Assembly: GCA_013285915.1 (NCBI GenBank)
Contig: JABDGS010000004.1
Span: forward strand, 17,329 to 81,328
Origin: Bacteroidota bacterium
GTDB taxonomy: Bacteria; Bacteroidota; Bacteroidia; Chitinophagales; Chitinophagaceae
Direction: 5' to 3'
DNA length: 64,000 bases
The notes beneath the pieces were generated by a model. It had not been told where the DNA came from. It searched no databases and was given only the letters and a program-made list of their open reading frames with translations. Shown here one piece after another: positions 52,339-61,004 of this stretch (position 1 is its first letter; every line of letters begins with the position of its first letter). Position numbers and translations under genes: made by a program.

Positions 52339-52803
52339 CTACACCAAAGCTGCTTCTTTAACAGCAACAGTTGAGGTCTTCCTGCGAAAAAGCCTGTCAA
52401 GGCTATATTTACCGCCTCCCCAAAACATGAGTACAACAGCAAACAACGTATAAGAAATAGTAAAGCCGCCATCAATATTAAAATCCTGTCCCAGGTTGGC
52501 AGTTACGGTTGCAATGAACATTGTAAAGAAGATTAGAAAGGCGGCATACCTGGTAAACAGTCCGCCTAATACCAAAATGCCCCCGAGCAATTCAGCACCC
52601 TTAGCCAAAAATGCCATTTGAAGCGGAAATGGAAAATGCAGTTCCCCGCCAAACCATTTTATAAAAAACTCCCGCTGCTTTACATCGAAAAGTATACCAG
52701 TTACGGATGAATAGCTGGCAGTTATCATCCTGTAGCCCAGCCATATACGCAGGCATAATAGTATTATTTCCCAGGCGGCGGTTTTGTTATATTTAAAGGT
52801 CAT
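52339..52803 (-). CDS. DoxX-family membrane protein
   Basis: 154 residues, four membrane segments: IILLCLRIWLGYRMITASYSSV, MAFLAKGAELLGGILVLGGLFTRYAAFLIFFTMFIATVTAN and GFTISYTLFAVVLMFWGGGKYSLD. DoxX proteins belong to thiosulfate/oxidative-stress membrane complexes in archaea and bacteria. Function here unknown. Confidence 0.87.
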   Translation of the reverse strand: MTFKYNKTAAWEIILLCLRIWLGYRMITASYSSVTGILFDVKQREFFIKWFGGELHFPFPLQMAFLAKGAELLGGILVLGGLFTRYAAFLIFFTMFIATVTANLGQDFNIDGGFTISYTLFAVVLMFWGGGKYSLDRLFRRKTSTVAVKEAALV

Positions 52804-52953
52804 TTGCAGTGTTTATGCTTCAATTTACATTTAATTTTAGCTACCGGTTATGCTAAAACTGACAAAAGGCGAATAAGCACGGTTTAAACAAGACACAGCT
52901 AATGCGAAAGGCTGGTTATAGCAAAAAAGTGTAAATAATTTTAGGCTTACCAG

Positions 52954-52961
52954 TAGCTTTG
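52954..52961 (+). promoter_or_regulatory. -7 element of the second glucoamylase-like gene
   Basis: TAGCTTTG ends 4 bp before the ATG at 52966, so the mRNA would be practically leaderless. No TTTG is found about 19 nt upstream. Confidence 0.4.
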
Positions 52962-52965
52962 TTGC

Positions 52966-54381
52966 ATGAAACGGTTGCTTATAATACTCATCACGGTCAT
53001 TACGTGTAAAACAATTACCGCGCAAAAAAATGTATCGCCTCACATATTAAAACATGACTCAATCGCACCAGTAGGTATCATTCCCGGATTGAGTGATTCG
53101 GCTTTGCTTGATGTTGTGCAGCGCCAAACGTTCCGTTACTTCTGGCACTATGCTCACCCGGTAAGTGGCCTTGCGCGGGAACGGGATAACACCGTGCATG
53201 GTGATTACTACTGGGATTATATTAATGAGGCTTATAATGAACCCAACTACAGCACCAACACATACGGCCCTGAAGCCTGCGCCATTGGCGGAACGGGCTT
53301 TGGTATAATGGCAACAATTGTTGCTGTTAACCGTGGCTGGATTGGCCGCGATACCGCTTTACGGCGCCTGGTAAAAATGGTTGATTTTTTAAACAGGGCC
53401 GATAGCTACCATGGCATTTTTCCGCATTTTATGAATGGTGCAACAGGCAAAACCATTGCATTTGGTAAGCTTGATGACGGTGCTGATATAGTGGAAACAA
53501 GCTACCTGCTTATGGGCTTTTTGTGCGCGCGTGAATACTTTAATGGCGATACACCGATGGAAAAATATTTTCGAAGCCGGGTAAATACTTTGTGGGACGC
53601 TGCTAACTGGGCCTGGCATACAAAGGGCGAGAATAAACTGCTGTATTGGCATTGGAGCCCATGGAACGACTGGGACATGAATTTCCCTGTGCGTGGGTAT
53701 AACGAATGCCTGATAACATTTATAATGGCTGCATCATCAAAATGGCACCCAATACCTGCTGAGGTGTATAACTATAGCTGGAAGCAAACCGAATCGTACT
53801 TTAATGGTAAAACATATTACGGCATAAAGCTGCCGCTTGGTTTTGAATATGGCGGACCGCTTTTCTTTACCCAATATACCTTCCAGGGTGTTGACCCGCA
53901 TGGATTGAAAGATTCTGCTGTTGACTACTGGCAGCAAAACGTTAACCACACGCTTATTAACCGCGCCTGGTGTATTGATAACCCGCTTAAGTACAAAGGC
54001 TACGGCGAAAACTGCTGGGGCCTTACTGCGGGTGACAGCTATAAAGGGTACATAGCACATTGCCCGCAAGTAGATTCAGGGGTTATACAGCCTACTGCTG
54101 CATTGTCGGCATTTCCATATACACCCCAATACAGTATGCAGGTGTTAAGACATTTGTATTATGATTTAGGCAGTAAAGTTTGGGGCGAATATGGCTTTGC
54201 AGATGGCTTTAGCGAAACAAAAAACTGGTATGCAAAAACACATTTGGCCATTGACGAAGGCCCTATTGTTGTGATGATTGAAAACTACCGCAGCGGCCTT
54301 ATATGGCACTTGTTTATGAATATACCTGATGTGCAGAACGGGCTAAAAAGATTGGGTTTTACGAGCGGGTATTTTAAGTGA
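52966..54381 (+). CDS. Glucoamylase-like secreted protein (second of two)
   Basis: 471 residues with a signal peptide (LLIILITVITCKTITAQ). Same PF10091 motifs as the 41850-43169 gene: RQTFRYFWHYAHPVSGLARERDN, GGTGFGIMATIVAVNRGWI, FPHFMNGATGK, DDGADIVETSYLLMGFLCAREYF, LYWHWSPWNDWDMNFPVRGYNE and EGPIVVMIENYRSGLIWHLFMN. It carries an insertion of about 25 residues at ~75-100 (DYYWDYINEAYNEP) lacking in the paralogue. Exported; acts on a glucan by inference. Confidence 0.9.
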   Translation: MKRLLIILITVITCKTITAQKNVSPHILKHDSIAPVGIIPGLSDSALLDVVQRQTFRYFWHYAHPVSGLARERDNTVHGDYYWDYINEAYNEPNYSTNTYGPEACAIGGTGFGIMATIVAVNRGWIGRDTALRRLVKMVDFLNRADSYHGIFPHFMNGATGKTIAFGKLDDGADIVETSYLLMGFLCAREYFNGDTPMEKYFRSRVNTLWDAANWAWHTKGENKLLYWHWSPWNDWDMNFPVRGYNECLITFIMAASSKWHPIPAEVYNYSWKQTESYFNGKTYYGIKLPLGFEYGGPLFFTQYTFQGVDPHGLKDSAVDYWQQNVNHTLINRAWCIDNPLKYKGYGENCWGLTAGDSYKGYIAHCPQVDSGVIQPTAALSAFPYTPQYSMQVLRHLYYDLGSKVWGEYGFADGFSETKNWYAKTHLAIDEGPIVVMIENYRSGLIWHLFMNIPDVQNGLKRLGFTSGYFK

Positions 54382-54382
54382 G

Positions 54383-54640
54383 TTAGTAGTGGTGCCTGCA
54401 AGCAAAAATAATTACTGCGCCATCTGTAACCTGGTATATCAACCTGTGCTCTTGGTCAATTCTTCGGCTCCAGCAGCCAGCAAACTCGTGTCGTAATGGC
54501 TCCGGTTTCCCAATACCGCTAAATGGATTGCGTAAAATATCTCTTATTAAATCCCCTATACGCATGGCAATTTTTCTATCCGTTGCAATCCATTGTTGAT
54601 ACTCTTCAAAAGCTTTCGGTACAAATTCAATGTTTCTCAT
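54383..54640 (-). CDS. Txe/YoeB-family toxin
   Basis: 85 residues of the RelE superfamily: FVPKAFEEYQQWIATDRKIAMRI, DLIRDILRNPFSGIGKPEPLRHEFAGCWSRRIDQEHRLIYQV and the C-terminal CRHHY with the catalytic His and Tyr. Cleaves mRNA on the ribosome. Its start overlaps the antitoxin stop by 4 nt, the usual antitoxin-toxin order. It converges on the glucoamylase-like gene. Confidence 0.92.
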   Translation of the reverse strand: MRNIEFVPKAFEEYQQWIATDRKIAMRIGDLIRDILRNPFSGIGKPEPLRHEFAGCWSRRIDQEHRLIYQVTDGAVIIFACRHHY

Positions 54641-54861
54641 ACCAGTTCGTCGGCCTTAACTGCAATTGTTAGTTTTTTTTCCTTATAGTCTGCTATTCTT
54701 TTCAACAAATCATCAGCATAATTTTTGTCATTTAAAATATATTCCGTTTCATCAGCCGGTTGAATATTAATATCAACAGTTGTATGCGGAAATAATTTTT
54801 TTATGCCGTCTATTATTTGCTCTGTCAGGTTATCTGTATTAATACGTATGGTCGTTTCCAT
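54637..54861 (-). CDS. Antitoxin of the YoeB-type module
   Basis: 74 residues: TTIRINTDNLTEQIIDGIKKLFP (a beta-alpha N-terminus as in Axe/YefM-like proteins) and an acidic C-terminal EYILNDKNYADDLLKRIADYKE. It would neutralise the toxin encoded next and repress the operon. Confidence 0.82.
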   Translation of the reverse strand: METTIRINTDNLTEQIIDGIKKLFPHTTVDINIQPADETEYILNDKNYADDLLKRIADYKEKKLTIAVKADELV

Positions 54862-54973
54862 ATTAGTATTTTAGCCGAAATTACACAATTTTTGCCAGAT
54901 TTAAAGTGTGTTGCCCAAGCACAAAAAACGTACCTTGTTGTATCTTAAATTATCTTGTAAAAAATTTCAAAAT

Positions 54974-55633
54974 ATGAAACTTGCCATTTGTCTTGTGTTG
55001 TGCTTCATGTTAATAGTTTCGAAATCAACCGCGCAAAACCCGCCTTTTTGGAATGATATACAAAATTTTAAAAAGCAGGATTCATTAAACCCGCCACCAC
55101 AAAACGCAATATTGTTTGTTGGCAGTTCATCATTTACAAAGTGGACAGATGTACAAAATTATTTTCCGGGCCACCCCATTATAAACAGGGGTTTTGGCGG
55201 CTCAAGCCTGCCGGACGTTATTCGTTATGCAGATGATATTATTTTTCCATATCACCCCAAACAGGTAGTTATTTATTGCGGTGATAACGATTTTGCAGCT
55301 TCAGATACCGTTACGGTGCCCACGGTAGTAAACAGGTTTAAGCAATTATTTAATATGATAAGAAGCAAACTGCCCGGTGAGAATATCGTTTTTATTTCCA
55401 TAAAACCAAGCCCGAGCAGGAAGAGGCTTATGCCCAAAATGATTGATGCAAATGCACAGGTAAAACAGTTTTTGCGCGGCCAAAAAAATACGGCTTTTGT
55501 AGACGTTTTTCATGCAATGATGGCCGATGACTTACGCCCTATGCCTGAAATATTTTTAAGCGATAGCCTGCACATGAACCCTAAAGGCTATGCCATTTGG
55601 CAGAAGCTTATTGCACCCGTGCTGGTGAAGTAA
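54974..55633 (+). CDS. SGNH/GDSL-type hydrolase
   Basis: 219 residues from the ATG at 54974 (signal peptide MKLAICLVLCFMLIVSKSTAQ). Blocks: ILFVGSSSFTKW (I, nucleophile Ser), INRGFGGSSLPDV (II, oxyanion Gly), CGDNDFA (III, Asn) and DSLHMNPKGYAIW (V, Asp-x-x-His). Probably an esterase acting on acylated sugars or lipids in the periplasm. Followed by the hairpin array. Confidence 0.92.
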   Translation: MKLAICLVLCFMLIVSKSTAQNPPFWNDIQNFKKQDSLNPPPQNAILFVGSSSFTKWTDVQNYFPGHPIINRGFGGSSLPDVIRYADDIIFPYHPKQVVIYCGDNDFAASDTVTVPTVVNRFKQLFNMIRSKLPGENIVFISIKPSPSRKRLMPKMIDANAQVKQFLRGQKNTAFVDVFHAMMADDLRPMPEIFLSDSLHMNPKGYAIWQKLIAPVLVK

Positions 55634-56634
55634 ATGCACAACCCCCATTGGTAGGCGGCACGCGGCGTTTTCCTACACAAACAGCCGCGTGCCGCCTACC
55701 AAAGCAACCATTAAACCAATAGCATTAATTAAGACCTGTAAGGTTTTAGAAGCCTTATAGGTCTGCACCTTTACCGTAATATTTATAGCACAGTTTTATT
55801 TTTCACCGATTTTAGAATAATGCAATTCTTTAATAATATATACTACATGATTATATATTATTGATATGGCTTTAGTCCACGCCTTTTGGTAGGCGGCACG
55901 CGGCTGTTTCCTACATAAATAGCCGCGTGCCGCCTACCAAGGCAGCCATTAAACCAATAGCATAGTTTTTATCAATGAATATATGTTATGGTGTTTGTGT
56001 GTGAGGATAAGCGCAGGGAGTAAAGGATATAATTATATGATATAACATATTAATGATGATATATATTATGGTGAATATATTATTGATAAAGCAGCACCGC
56101 CCGCGCCTTTTTTGCAGGCGGCATACGGCTGTTTATATAGAAAACAGCCGTATGCCGCCTGCAAGGGCGGGTAGTGCAATAAATTATATCACCCATTTTA
56201 TTATCAATGATATTATACCCGGATTGTGTTTATGATGATAGCAGCAGGTGTAGATAAGAATAATATTATATGATAAGATATATTGATGATGATATATATT
56301 ATATGATGATAAATTATTGATACAGCCTTGACGCCTTTTTTGGTAGGCGGCGCGCGGCTATTTATGTAGGAAACAGCCGCGCGCCGCCTGCAAGGGCGTC
56401 CCAATAATTTACACCAGCATTTAAAGTATCAATGATAATGTGTTGTGCAGATTTTTTGTATAATGCTAAGAGTAAAGGTGACAAATGGTATGGTAACCTG
56501 GTATAAAATATTTAGTGATAAGATATACTGATGAAGATAAATTATTGATGCTGCTTTTACGCCTTTTTTGGTAGGCGGCACGCGGCTGTTTATATAGGAA
56601 AACGCCGCGTGCCGCCTGCAAGGCCGCGCTGGAA
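55634..56634. repeat. Array of five GC-rich hairpins in a 1-kb gene-free region
   Basis: No gene is seen. Five hairpins: 55648-55702 (19 bp, perfect), 55886-55940 (20 bp, perfect), 56112-56164 (23 bp, perfect), 56342-56391 (17 bp, with one T-G) and 56571-56619 (16 bp, with one T-G). The GGCGGC word of each starts at 55654, 55892, 56117, 56346 and 56574, spacing 238, 225, 229 and 228. Between are AT-rich stretches with similar words (GATGATATATATTAT and TTATTGAT before units 3, 4 and partly 5). Stem changes are matched in the opposite arm (ACGC/GCGT, ATAC/GTAT, GCGC/GCGC). Extra outer pairs flank units 3 (CCGCCC/GGGCGG) and 4 (GACGCC/GGCGTC). Confidence 0.9.
55732..55764. repeat. AGACCT/AGGTCT hairpin
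   Basis: AGACCTGTAAGG and CCTTATAGGTCT pair except one position, loop TTTTAGAAG. Lies between array units 1 and 2 and is not repeated there. Confidence 0.6.
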
Positions 56635-57087
56635 TTAACCTTTTTCTACAATCTGCAATGCCCTTACAACAATCTCCAGATCATAAATACCCCTAATGCC
56701 GCTAAAGCCAGCAGACAAAATAGTGCCGTCCGCAAGTACTAAAGGCTGGCCACCTTCCCAGCCAATATAATCAGGCCTTTCAATGCCGTAGCTTGCTTCG
56801 TCAATCTCATTATTAAAAGCAAGCTTCTCAAACTCGCCGGTTTTAAACCCGGTTAGGTGCACCTGGCTTGCTTTTGTCCATGCCACGCGGAAAGATTCTC
56901 TCGCCCGTACTTTACCTGTACCGTACATTTTACCATAAATATTACCCGCACTGTCAATAATACAAATGGCACAGTTACCGTTGGCAATTCTACGGTCTTC
57001 CTCATTTTTCATATAGCCCGGTATCAGCTTTTCGCATTCTTCCATTATGCCACTGATCAGTTTTACAAGCGCTGTATTTTCCATCAC
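56635..57087 (-). CDS. GlcG/HbpS-family (DUF336) protein, second of a pair
   Basis: 150 residues. HbpS-type fold: NCAICIIDSAGNIYGKMYGTGKVRARESFRVAWTKASQVHLTG, FEKLAFNNEIDEASYG and GTILSAGFSGIRGIYDLEIVVRALQIV. HbpS binds heme or cobalamin in other bacteria and GlcG is a glycolate-operon gene; neither role is shown here. Starts 20 bp after the paralogue at 57108-57557; both are on the minus strand and end next to the hairpin array. Confidence 0.82.
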   Translation of the reverse strand: MMENTALVKLISGIMEECEKLIPGYMKNEEDRRIANGNCAICIIDSAGNIYGKMYGTGKVRARESFRVAWTKASQVHLTGFKTGEFEKLAFNNEIDEASYGIERPDYIGWEGGQPLVLADGTILSAGFSGIRGIYDLEIVVRALQIVEKG

Positions 57088-57107
57088 AAGTATGTTTTTT
57101 TTTGAAT

Positions 57108-57557
57108 CTATTTTTTATTTACAATGGTTGCTGCCCTTTCAATCAGCTTAACATCAGTCACACCTCTAAAGCCGCTAAACCCTACGGATAAAGCCGTTCC
57201 ATCATCCAGCGTTACAGGTATGCCGCCCTTCCAGCCAATAAAATCGCGGCGTGTAATGCCGTACTTTTTTTCATCAATGGCATCAGTAAAAACAAGCTTT
57301 TCAAACTCGCCTGTGCTTATGCCCGTTATATGCACCTGGCTTGCTTTTATCCAGGCTATTTCAAAAGTTTCACGCATTTTTATTTTACCTGTTCCAAACA
57401 TTTTGCCGTATATATTTCCATCTGCATCAATTATACAAACAGATGCATTGCCGTCATTTTTTATCCTGTCTGCTTCAATTTGCACATATTCCGTAAACAG
57501 CTTTTCGCATGCTTCTATCATCTTGTAAATTATACCGGGCAAGTTTGCGTTTGCCAT
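57108..57557 (-). CDS. GlcG/HbpS-family (DUF336) protein, first of a pair
   Basis: 149 residues, about 55-60 percent like its neighbour by eye: SVCIIDADGNIYGKMFGTGKIKMRETFEIAWIKASQVHITG, EKLVFTDAIDEKKYG, SVGFSGFRGVTDVKLIERAATIV. A tandem duplication is the simplest origin. Cytoplasmic by lack of a signal peptide. Confidence 0.82.
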   Translation of the reverse strand: MANANLPGIIYKMIEACEKLFTEYVQIEADRIKNDGNASVCIIDADGNIYGKMFGTGKIKMRETFEIAWIKASQVHITGISTGEFEKLVFTDAIDEKKYGITRRDFIGWKGGIPVTLDDGTALSVGFSGFRGVTDVKLIERAATIVNKK

Positions 57558-57776
57558 ACTAAGTAATTGGATAATAAAAATAGCTGAAATCTTATTCCCG
57601 AAGATTTTTAAACGATGGCTTTGTTGATAATATATTAATGAGTGCCTTATTTAGATAAAATCTATTTTTTGGCGCTGGGGGGCAAAATCAGTATCAATCA
57701 TGGTCAAAATCGTATTACATTGCGTTGCTTTTTTAACCGCGTCATAATCTAATAACTCAATCAAATTGTCTTCCGT

Positions 57777-60056
57777 ATGAAAAAAACGCTCCTTCCGGCA
57801 TTATTGCTTTTTGCAACAATGCATGCACAGGCACAGGATGCCAAAATGAATACTTTTATTACCAACCTGATGAGCAAGATGACCGTTGACGAAAAGATCG
57901 GCCAGCTTAATCTTGTTATCCCCGGTGGCAGCGCTGTTACGGGCAGCGTGGTAAGTAAGGATGTTGATGACAAAATTCGAAAGGGCCAGGTGGGTGGATT
58001 ATTTGGCATAACCGGTCCGGATAAAGTACGCCAGGCGCAAAAAATTGCTGTTGATGGCAGCCGCCTGCATATACCGCTTATTTTTGGGCTTGATGTTATA
58101 CACGGGCATAAAACGATGTTCCCTATTCCACTGGGATTGTCATGCAGCTGGGATACGGCACTAATAAAAAAGAGTGCATCCATCGCCGCCTCAGAAGCCA
58201 CAGCCGACGGGCTTAACTGGGCTTTTAGCCCAATGGTGGATATTGCCCGTGATGCCCGCTGGGGAAGGATTTCGGAAGGCAGCGGTGAAGACCCCTTCCT
58301 GGGTTCGCAAATTGCAAAAGCTATGGTACAGGGTTACCAGGGTACCGGTTATAAAAGCGCGCGTAACGTAATGGCTTGCGTAAAACATTTTGCTTTATAC
58401 GGCGCTGCTGAAGCCGGCCGCGAGTATAATACGGTTGACATGAGCAAAATAAAAATGTACGAATATTACCTGCCGCCTTACAAAGCAGCGATTGATGCAG
58501 GTGCCGCCAGTATTATGAGCTCGTTCAACGAAATTGATGGTGTGCCTGCAACAGGCAACAAGTGGCTGCTTACTGACCTGTTGCGCACCCAATGGGGGTT
58601 TAAAGGCTTTGTTGTATCTGATTACACAAGCCTTAGTGAAATGACCAATCACGGTGTGGGTGATTACCAGGCTGTGTCCGCACTGGCATTAAATGCCGGC
58701 CTTGATATGGATATGGTTGCCGAAGGATTTTTAAATACATTAAAAAAATCGCTTACTGAAGGTAAAGTAACGCAAAAGCAAATTGACGACGCCTGCAGAA
58801 GGATTCTTGAAGCTAAATACAAACTTGGTTTGTTTGACGACCCTTACCGTTTTATAGATGAAAGCAGGCCGGCTAAAGATATATTAAGTGATGAGAACAG
58901 GAAAGCGGCCCGCGAAATTGCGGCACACTCATTTGTATTGTTGAAAAATAACGCAGGCATATTGCCCTTAAAAAAATCCGGCACTTTAGCCGTGGTTGGC
59001 CCTTTAGCTGATAGCAAAAGAAATATGCTTGGTACCTGGAGTGTTGCAGGCGACTACACAAAATCTGTAACGCTGCTGGAAGGCATAAAAAATGTTGCAG
59101 GCGATGTAAATGTTATATACGCAAAAGGCGCTAATATAACCGATGACCCTTTTCTTATAAAACGCGCAAACGCCTTGGATGCAAATGCGAAAGAAATAAC
59201 TACCGACGCTAAATCGCCCGATGCTTTAATTAGCGATGCTGTAGATGCGGCAAGCAAGGCAGATGTTATTATAGCGGCCGTTGGTGAATCAGCGGACATG
59301 ACAGGTGAATCAAGCAGCCGTGCAGACATAAGCCTGCCCGAAAGCCAGGAAAACTTACTAAAAGCGCTTGTTAAAACCGGTAAGCCTGTTGTGATAGTTT
59401 TATTTAACGGCAGACCACTTGTACTTAACTGGGAAAGTGCCAATGCCAATGCTTTACTTGACGTTTGGTTTGGCGGTACAGAAGCCGGTAATGCTATTGC
59501 AGATGTATTGTTTGGCAACTACAGCCCATCAGGTAAAATTACTGCCTCCTTCCCAATGAGCGTAGGCCAGATACCGGTTTACTATAACCACAAAAATACC
59601 GGCCGCCCTTACAACGGTGAAGATTTTGCCAAGTTTAAATCAGACTATCTTGACATTCCCAATGAGCCTTTATACCCGTTTGGTTTTGGGTTAAGCTATG
59701 GTAACTTTACCTACGGTGATGTTAAGGTTGATAAGACGACATTGAAAGGTAATGAAACACTAACCGCAACTGTTACGGTTACCAATACCGGAAAGTATGG
59801 TGGAGAAGAAACTGTGCAGTTATACATAAGCGATCCAGTTGCCAGCGTAACCCGCTCAGTGGAAGATTTAAAAGGGTTTAAGAAAATTACGCTGCAACCC
59901 GGTGAAAGCAAGGATGTAACATTTGCTGTAACTACTGACATGCTTAAGTTTTACAGCAATAATTTAAAATACGATTGGGAAGCCGGGCAATTTTTTGTAC
60001 GCATTGGAGGCAACTCGCATGATGTAAAATCTGCTTCGGTAATGTGGAGCAAATGA
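57777..60056 (+). CDS. bglX: Glycoside hydrolase family 3 beta-glucosidase
   Basis: 759 residues with a signal peptide (MKKTLLPALLLFATMHAQAQ). GH3 N-terminal TIM barrel (~20-355) with the nucleophile Asp282 in KGFVVSDYTSLSEM; KH motif VMACVKHFALYGAAEAGREYN; C-terminal alpha/beta sandwich (~385-620) with the acid/base region SADMTGESSSRADISLPESQ; Fn3-like domain (~660-755: GNETLTATVTVTNTGKYGGEETVQLYIS). Same layout as BglX. It would release glucose from beta-glucosides in the periplasm. Terminator follows. Confidence 0.95.
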   Translation: MKKTLLPALLLFATMHAQAQDAKMNTFITNLMSKMTVDEKIGQLNLVIPGGSAVTGSVVSKDVDDKIRKGQVGGLFGITGPDKVRQAQKIAVDGSRLHIPLIFGLDVIHGHKTMFPIPLGLSCSWDTALIKKSASIAASEATADGLNWAFSPMVDIARDARWGRISEGSGEDPFLGSQIAKAMVQGYQGTGYKSARNVMACVKHFALYGAAEAGREYNTVDMSKIKMYEYYLPPYKAAIDAGAASIMSSFNEIDGVPATGNKWLLTDLLRTQWGFKGFVVSDYTSLSEMTNHGVGDYQAVSALALNAGLDMDMVAEGFLNTLKKSLTEGKVTQKQIDDACRRILEAKYKLGLFDDPYRFIDESRPAKDILSDENRKAAREIAAHSFVLLKNNAGILPLKKSGTLAVVGPLADSKRNMLGTWSVAGDYTKSVTLLEGIKNVAGDVNVIYAKGANITDDPFLIKRANALDANAKEITTDAKSPDALISDAVDAASKADVIIAAVGESADMTGESSSRADISLPESQENLLKALVKTGKPVVIVLFNGRPLVLNWESANANALLDVWFGGTEAGNAIADVLFGNYSPSGKITASFPMSVGQIPVYYNHKNTGRPYNGEDFAKFKSDYLDIPNEPLYPFGFGLSYGNFTYGDVKVDKTTLKGNETLTATVTVTNTGKYGGEETVQLYISDPVASVTRSVEDLKGFKKITLQPGESKDVTFAVTTDMLKFYSNNLKYDWEAGQFFVRIGGNSHDVKSASVMWSK

Positions 60057-60077
60057 TTGCAGATTTATTGGTAAAAT

Positions 60078-60121
60078 AATAAAACAGGCAGTGGATCTTA
60101 GGTTCTGCTGACTGTTTTATT
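60078..60121 (+). terminator. Terminator of the beta-glucosidase gene
   Basis: AATAAAACAG (60078-60087) pairs with CTGTTTTATT (60112-60121), with an inner CAG/CTG. Confidence 0.65.
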
Positions 60122-60256
60122 ATAAATATCTCTATCATGCAAGTTTGTTTCCAATCATACTTTTAGTAAGAGTAAAAACTGCTAGTGTGCTTTTAAGCCC
60201 GCATAACGCTCAAAAACTATATGTTCACTTGTCATTTGCAGCAAACCTTTAAGTAA

Positions 60257-60284
60257 TAAAAAATCCCGGCATAGTGGCCGGGAT
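60257..60284 (-). terminator. Terminator of the glutathione peroxidase gene
   Basis: ATCCCGGC (60263-60270) / GCCGGGAT (60277-60284), with a U run on the minus strand (A residues before 60263). Confidence 0.85.
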
Positions 60285-60309
60285 CAATATGATAAAGCGA
60301 AAATGATTT

Positions 60310-60858
60310 CTACTTGTTTATATAACCCAGCAGCTCGTCGCTTTGCGGGGTAACTTTGCTGTCAAAATGCGCAATCAGGTTGCCTTTTTCATCAATAATA
60401 AACTTATTAAAGTTCCAGCTAATGGTTGCATCAAGCACGCCATTCTCAGATTTGTTGCAGAGGTATTTGTACACCGGTGTTATGTTATCGCCTTTTACAT
60501 CAACACGCGTGGTAAGCGGGAATGTTACACCAAAATGTGACTTACAAAAAGCGCTGATAGCTGTGTCCTGCTGGTATTCCTGTCCGCCAAAATTGTCTGA
60601 TGGAAAGCCCACAATAACCAGCTTGCCTTTATTTGCTTCATATAGTTTTTCAAGGCCTTCATATTGTGGTGTAAACCCGCATTTTGATGCTGTGTTCACA
60701 ATCAATATTTTTTTCCCTTTGAACTTTGAAAAATCTATAACACTGCCATCAAGGGCTTTAATTTTAAAGCTGTAGATGTTTTTAGGTTTGTGTATGGTGA
60801 TAAAGCTCATAAATGCCACCACCGCAACAAGTGCAACTAAAGAAAGTATTCGTTTCAT
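60310..60858 (-). CDS. Glutathione peroxidase-like thiol peroxidase
   Basis: 182 residues with an N-terminal anchor or signal segment (RILSLVALVAVVAFMSFITI). Catalytic Cys60 in NTASKCGFTPQYEGLEKLY, Gln93 in FPSDNFGGQEYQQD and Trp/Asn in ISWNFNKFIID: all catalytic residues of Cys-type GPx. Bacterial members usually use thioredoxin; located outside the cytoplasm, the reductant is unclear. Single gene with its own terminator. Confidence 0.93.
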   Translation of the reverse strand: MKRILSLVALVAVVAFMSFITIHKPKNIYSFKIKALDGSVIDFSKFKGKKILIVNTASKCGFTPQYEGLEKLYEANKGKLVIVGFPSDNFGGQEYQQDTAISAFCKSHFGVTFPLTTRVDVKGDNITPVYKYLCNKSENGVLDATISWNFNKFIIDEKGNLIAHFDSKVTPQSDELLGYINK

Positions 60859-61004
60859 GGTAATTTTTTTTGGCTGGCATAAAGGTAGAGGAGTTTTGCC
60901 ATTGGCTATGCTAATTTTTTCGTTAGTCGTAAAGGATATAGTATAAGTGACTCATCTTCAGTTAAACATGCAATTACCCGGTAATTGTAGACCCAGTTAG
61001 GGCA

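Noticed and set aside
55634..56634. CRISPR array
   Set aside because: Units are 225-238 bp apart and are long palindromes with related spacers; no cas genes nearby.
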